A DNA stretch of 5,718 nucleotides from Acidobacteriaceae bacterium (GTDB lineage Bacteria > Acidobacteriota > Terriglobia > Terriglobales > Acidobacteriaceae): assembly GCA_003166055.1 (NCBI GenBank), contig PMWR01000570.1, positions 1-5,718 of the forward strand, in the 5' to 3' direction. The notes beneath the pieces were generated by a model. It was given only the letters and a program-made list of their open reading frames with translations. It had not been told where the DNA came from and made no database searches. Numbering within the stretch: position 1 is the stretch's first letter; the number at the start of each line of letters is the position of its first letter. Of the stretch, positions 5,292 through 5,718 are shown one piece after another. Made by a program: the position numbers and the translations under genes.

Positions 5292-5718
5292 GCCTGCGCG
5301 CCGTCCGGCGTGCTGTGACGCTGGGTTTGGCTCTCCTCTACTGCCTGTTTCGTGCAATCATCTCCCGCCTCAGCGGCCCGGATACGCCGGAGCGCCGCGC
5401 GCAATGGAACCATTCTTCAGCCAAGATGGTGGCAAAGCTTTTTGGCGTCGAGATGAAGGTTACCGGCACACCACCGAGCAGCGGCCTGCTGGTGGCCAAC
5501 CATTTGAGCTATCTTGAAGTGCTTATCTTCGGCGCTGCGCTGCCTTGCGCGATGGTTGCGAAGGCAGAGATTGGCCGCTGGCCTTTCTTCGGTACGCTCG
5601 CGCGTGCCGGTGGAACGCTGTTTGTGGACCGCTCGAGCCGCGCCAGTGCGGAAGCTGTGACCAGGCAGGTTGCCGAGCGGCTCAAGGGCGCGGTGCCGGT
5701 GTTGTTCTTTCCCGAGGG
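5288..5718 (+). CDS. olsA: PlsC-type lysophospholipid O-acyltransferase, probable OlsA (3' end cut by the window)
   Basis: The first 144 residues of a 1-acyl-glycerol-3-phosphate acyltransferase family protein (typically about 240-270 aa); the gene runs off the window. Residues 8-26 form a hydrophobic N-terminal segment that likely anchors it to the inner membrane. Motif I is NHLSYLE (71-77): the catalytic His72 is present but the usual Asp of HX4D is Glu77. Motif II region GGTLFVDRSSR (108-118) is present, and the window ends in motif III, FFPEG. The ATG overlaps the stop of the preceding OlsB-type gene (ATGA), so both are made from one transcript. In ornithine-lipid synthesis OlsB makes the amide and OlsA adds the ester-linked acyl chain, which is the role inferred here; a general PlsC in phosphatidate synthesis is the alternative. 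Confidence 0.85.
   Translation, partial: MSLRAVRRAVTLGLALLYCLFRAIISRLSGPDTPERRAQWNHSSAKMVAKLFGVEMKVTGTPPSSGLLVANHLSYLEVLIFGAALPCAMVAKAEIGRWPFFGTLARAGGTLFVDRSSRASAEAVTRQVAERLKGAVPVLFFPE

Overview
The window looks like chromosomal DNA from a soil-type, moderately GC-rich bacterium. The best guess is an Acidobacteriota (Terriglobia-like) genome. That rests on the combination of a secreted GH16 glucanase with an N-terminal chitobiase-C-like domain, a SAM-I riboswitch in front of a threonine-synthase-like gene paired with a MoaD/ThiS-like gene, and an OlsB/PlsC pair. It is an inference, because no rRNA or other phylogenetic marker is present. All recognised genes lie on the + strand.

Layout. (1) 231-1343: secreted glycoside hydrolase family 16 enzyme (endo-beta-glucanase/laminarinase type). 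(2) 1437-2212: two-gene toxin-antitoxin-like module, an unrecognised 170-aa helical protein followed, with a 4-nt ATGA overlap, by an 88-aa RelE/ParE-type toxin. (3) 2213-2602: a 390-nt stretch without a gene that holds a candidate promoter, a complete SAM-I (S-box) riboswitch at 2362-2479, a strong hairpin directly after it, and a hairpin that buries the Shine-Dalgarno of the next gene. (4) 2603-4151: threonine-synthase-like PLP enzyme (metM-like) overlapping a MoaD/ThiS-like sulfur-carrier protein (metO-like), closed by an intrinsic terminator at 4180-4212. (5) 4253-5718: a sigma70-like promoter, an OlsB-type GNAT acyltransferase and, overlapping by ATGA, a PlsC-type acyltransferase cut by the window end, together a probable ornithine-lipid operon.

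The main point is region 3-4. By homology alone the PLP enzyme would be called threonine synthase. It is instead controlled by an S-adenosylmethionine riboswitch and co-translated with a thiocarboxylate-type sulfur carrier. The most economical reading is that it takes O-phospho-L-homoserine and makes homocysteine using sulfur from the carrier, i.e. a methionine route. This matches the MetM/MetO pathway that I recall being described in Streptomyces. Two details add to that system here: the carrier ends in Gly-Gly-Ser-Cys, so two residues must probably be removed before activation, and the riboswitch appears to act at translation initiation.

The GH16 gene, the toxin-antitoxin-like pair and the lipid genes have no evident functional tie to the methionine operon.
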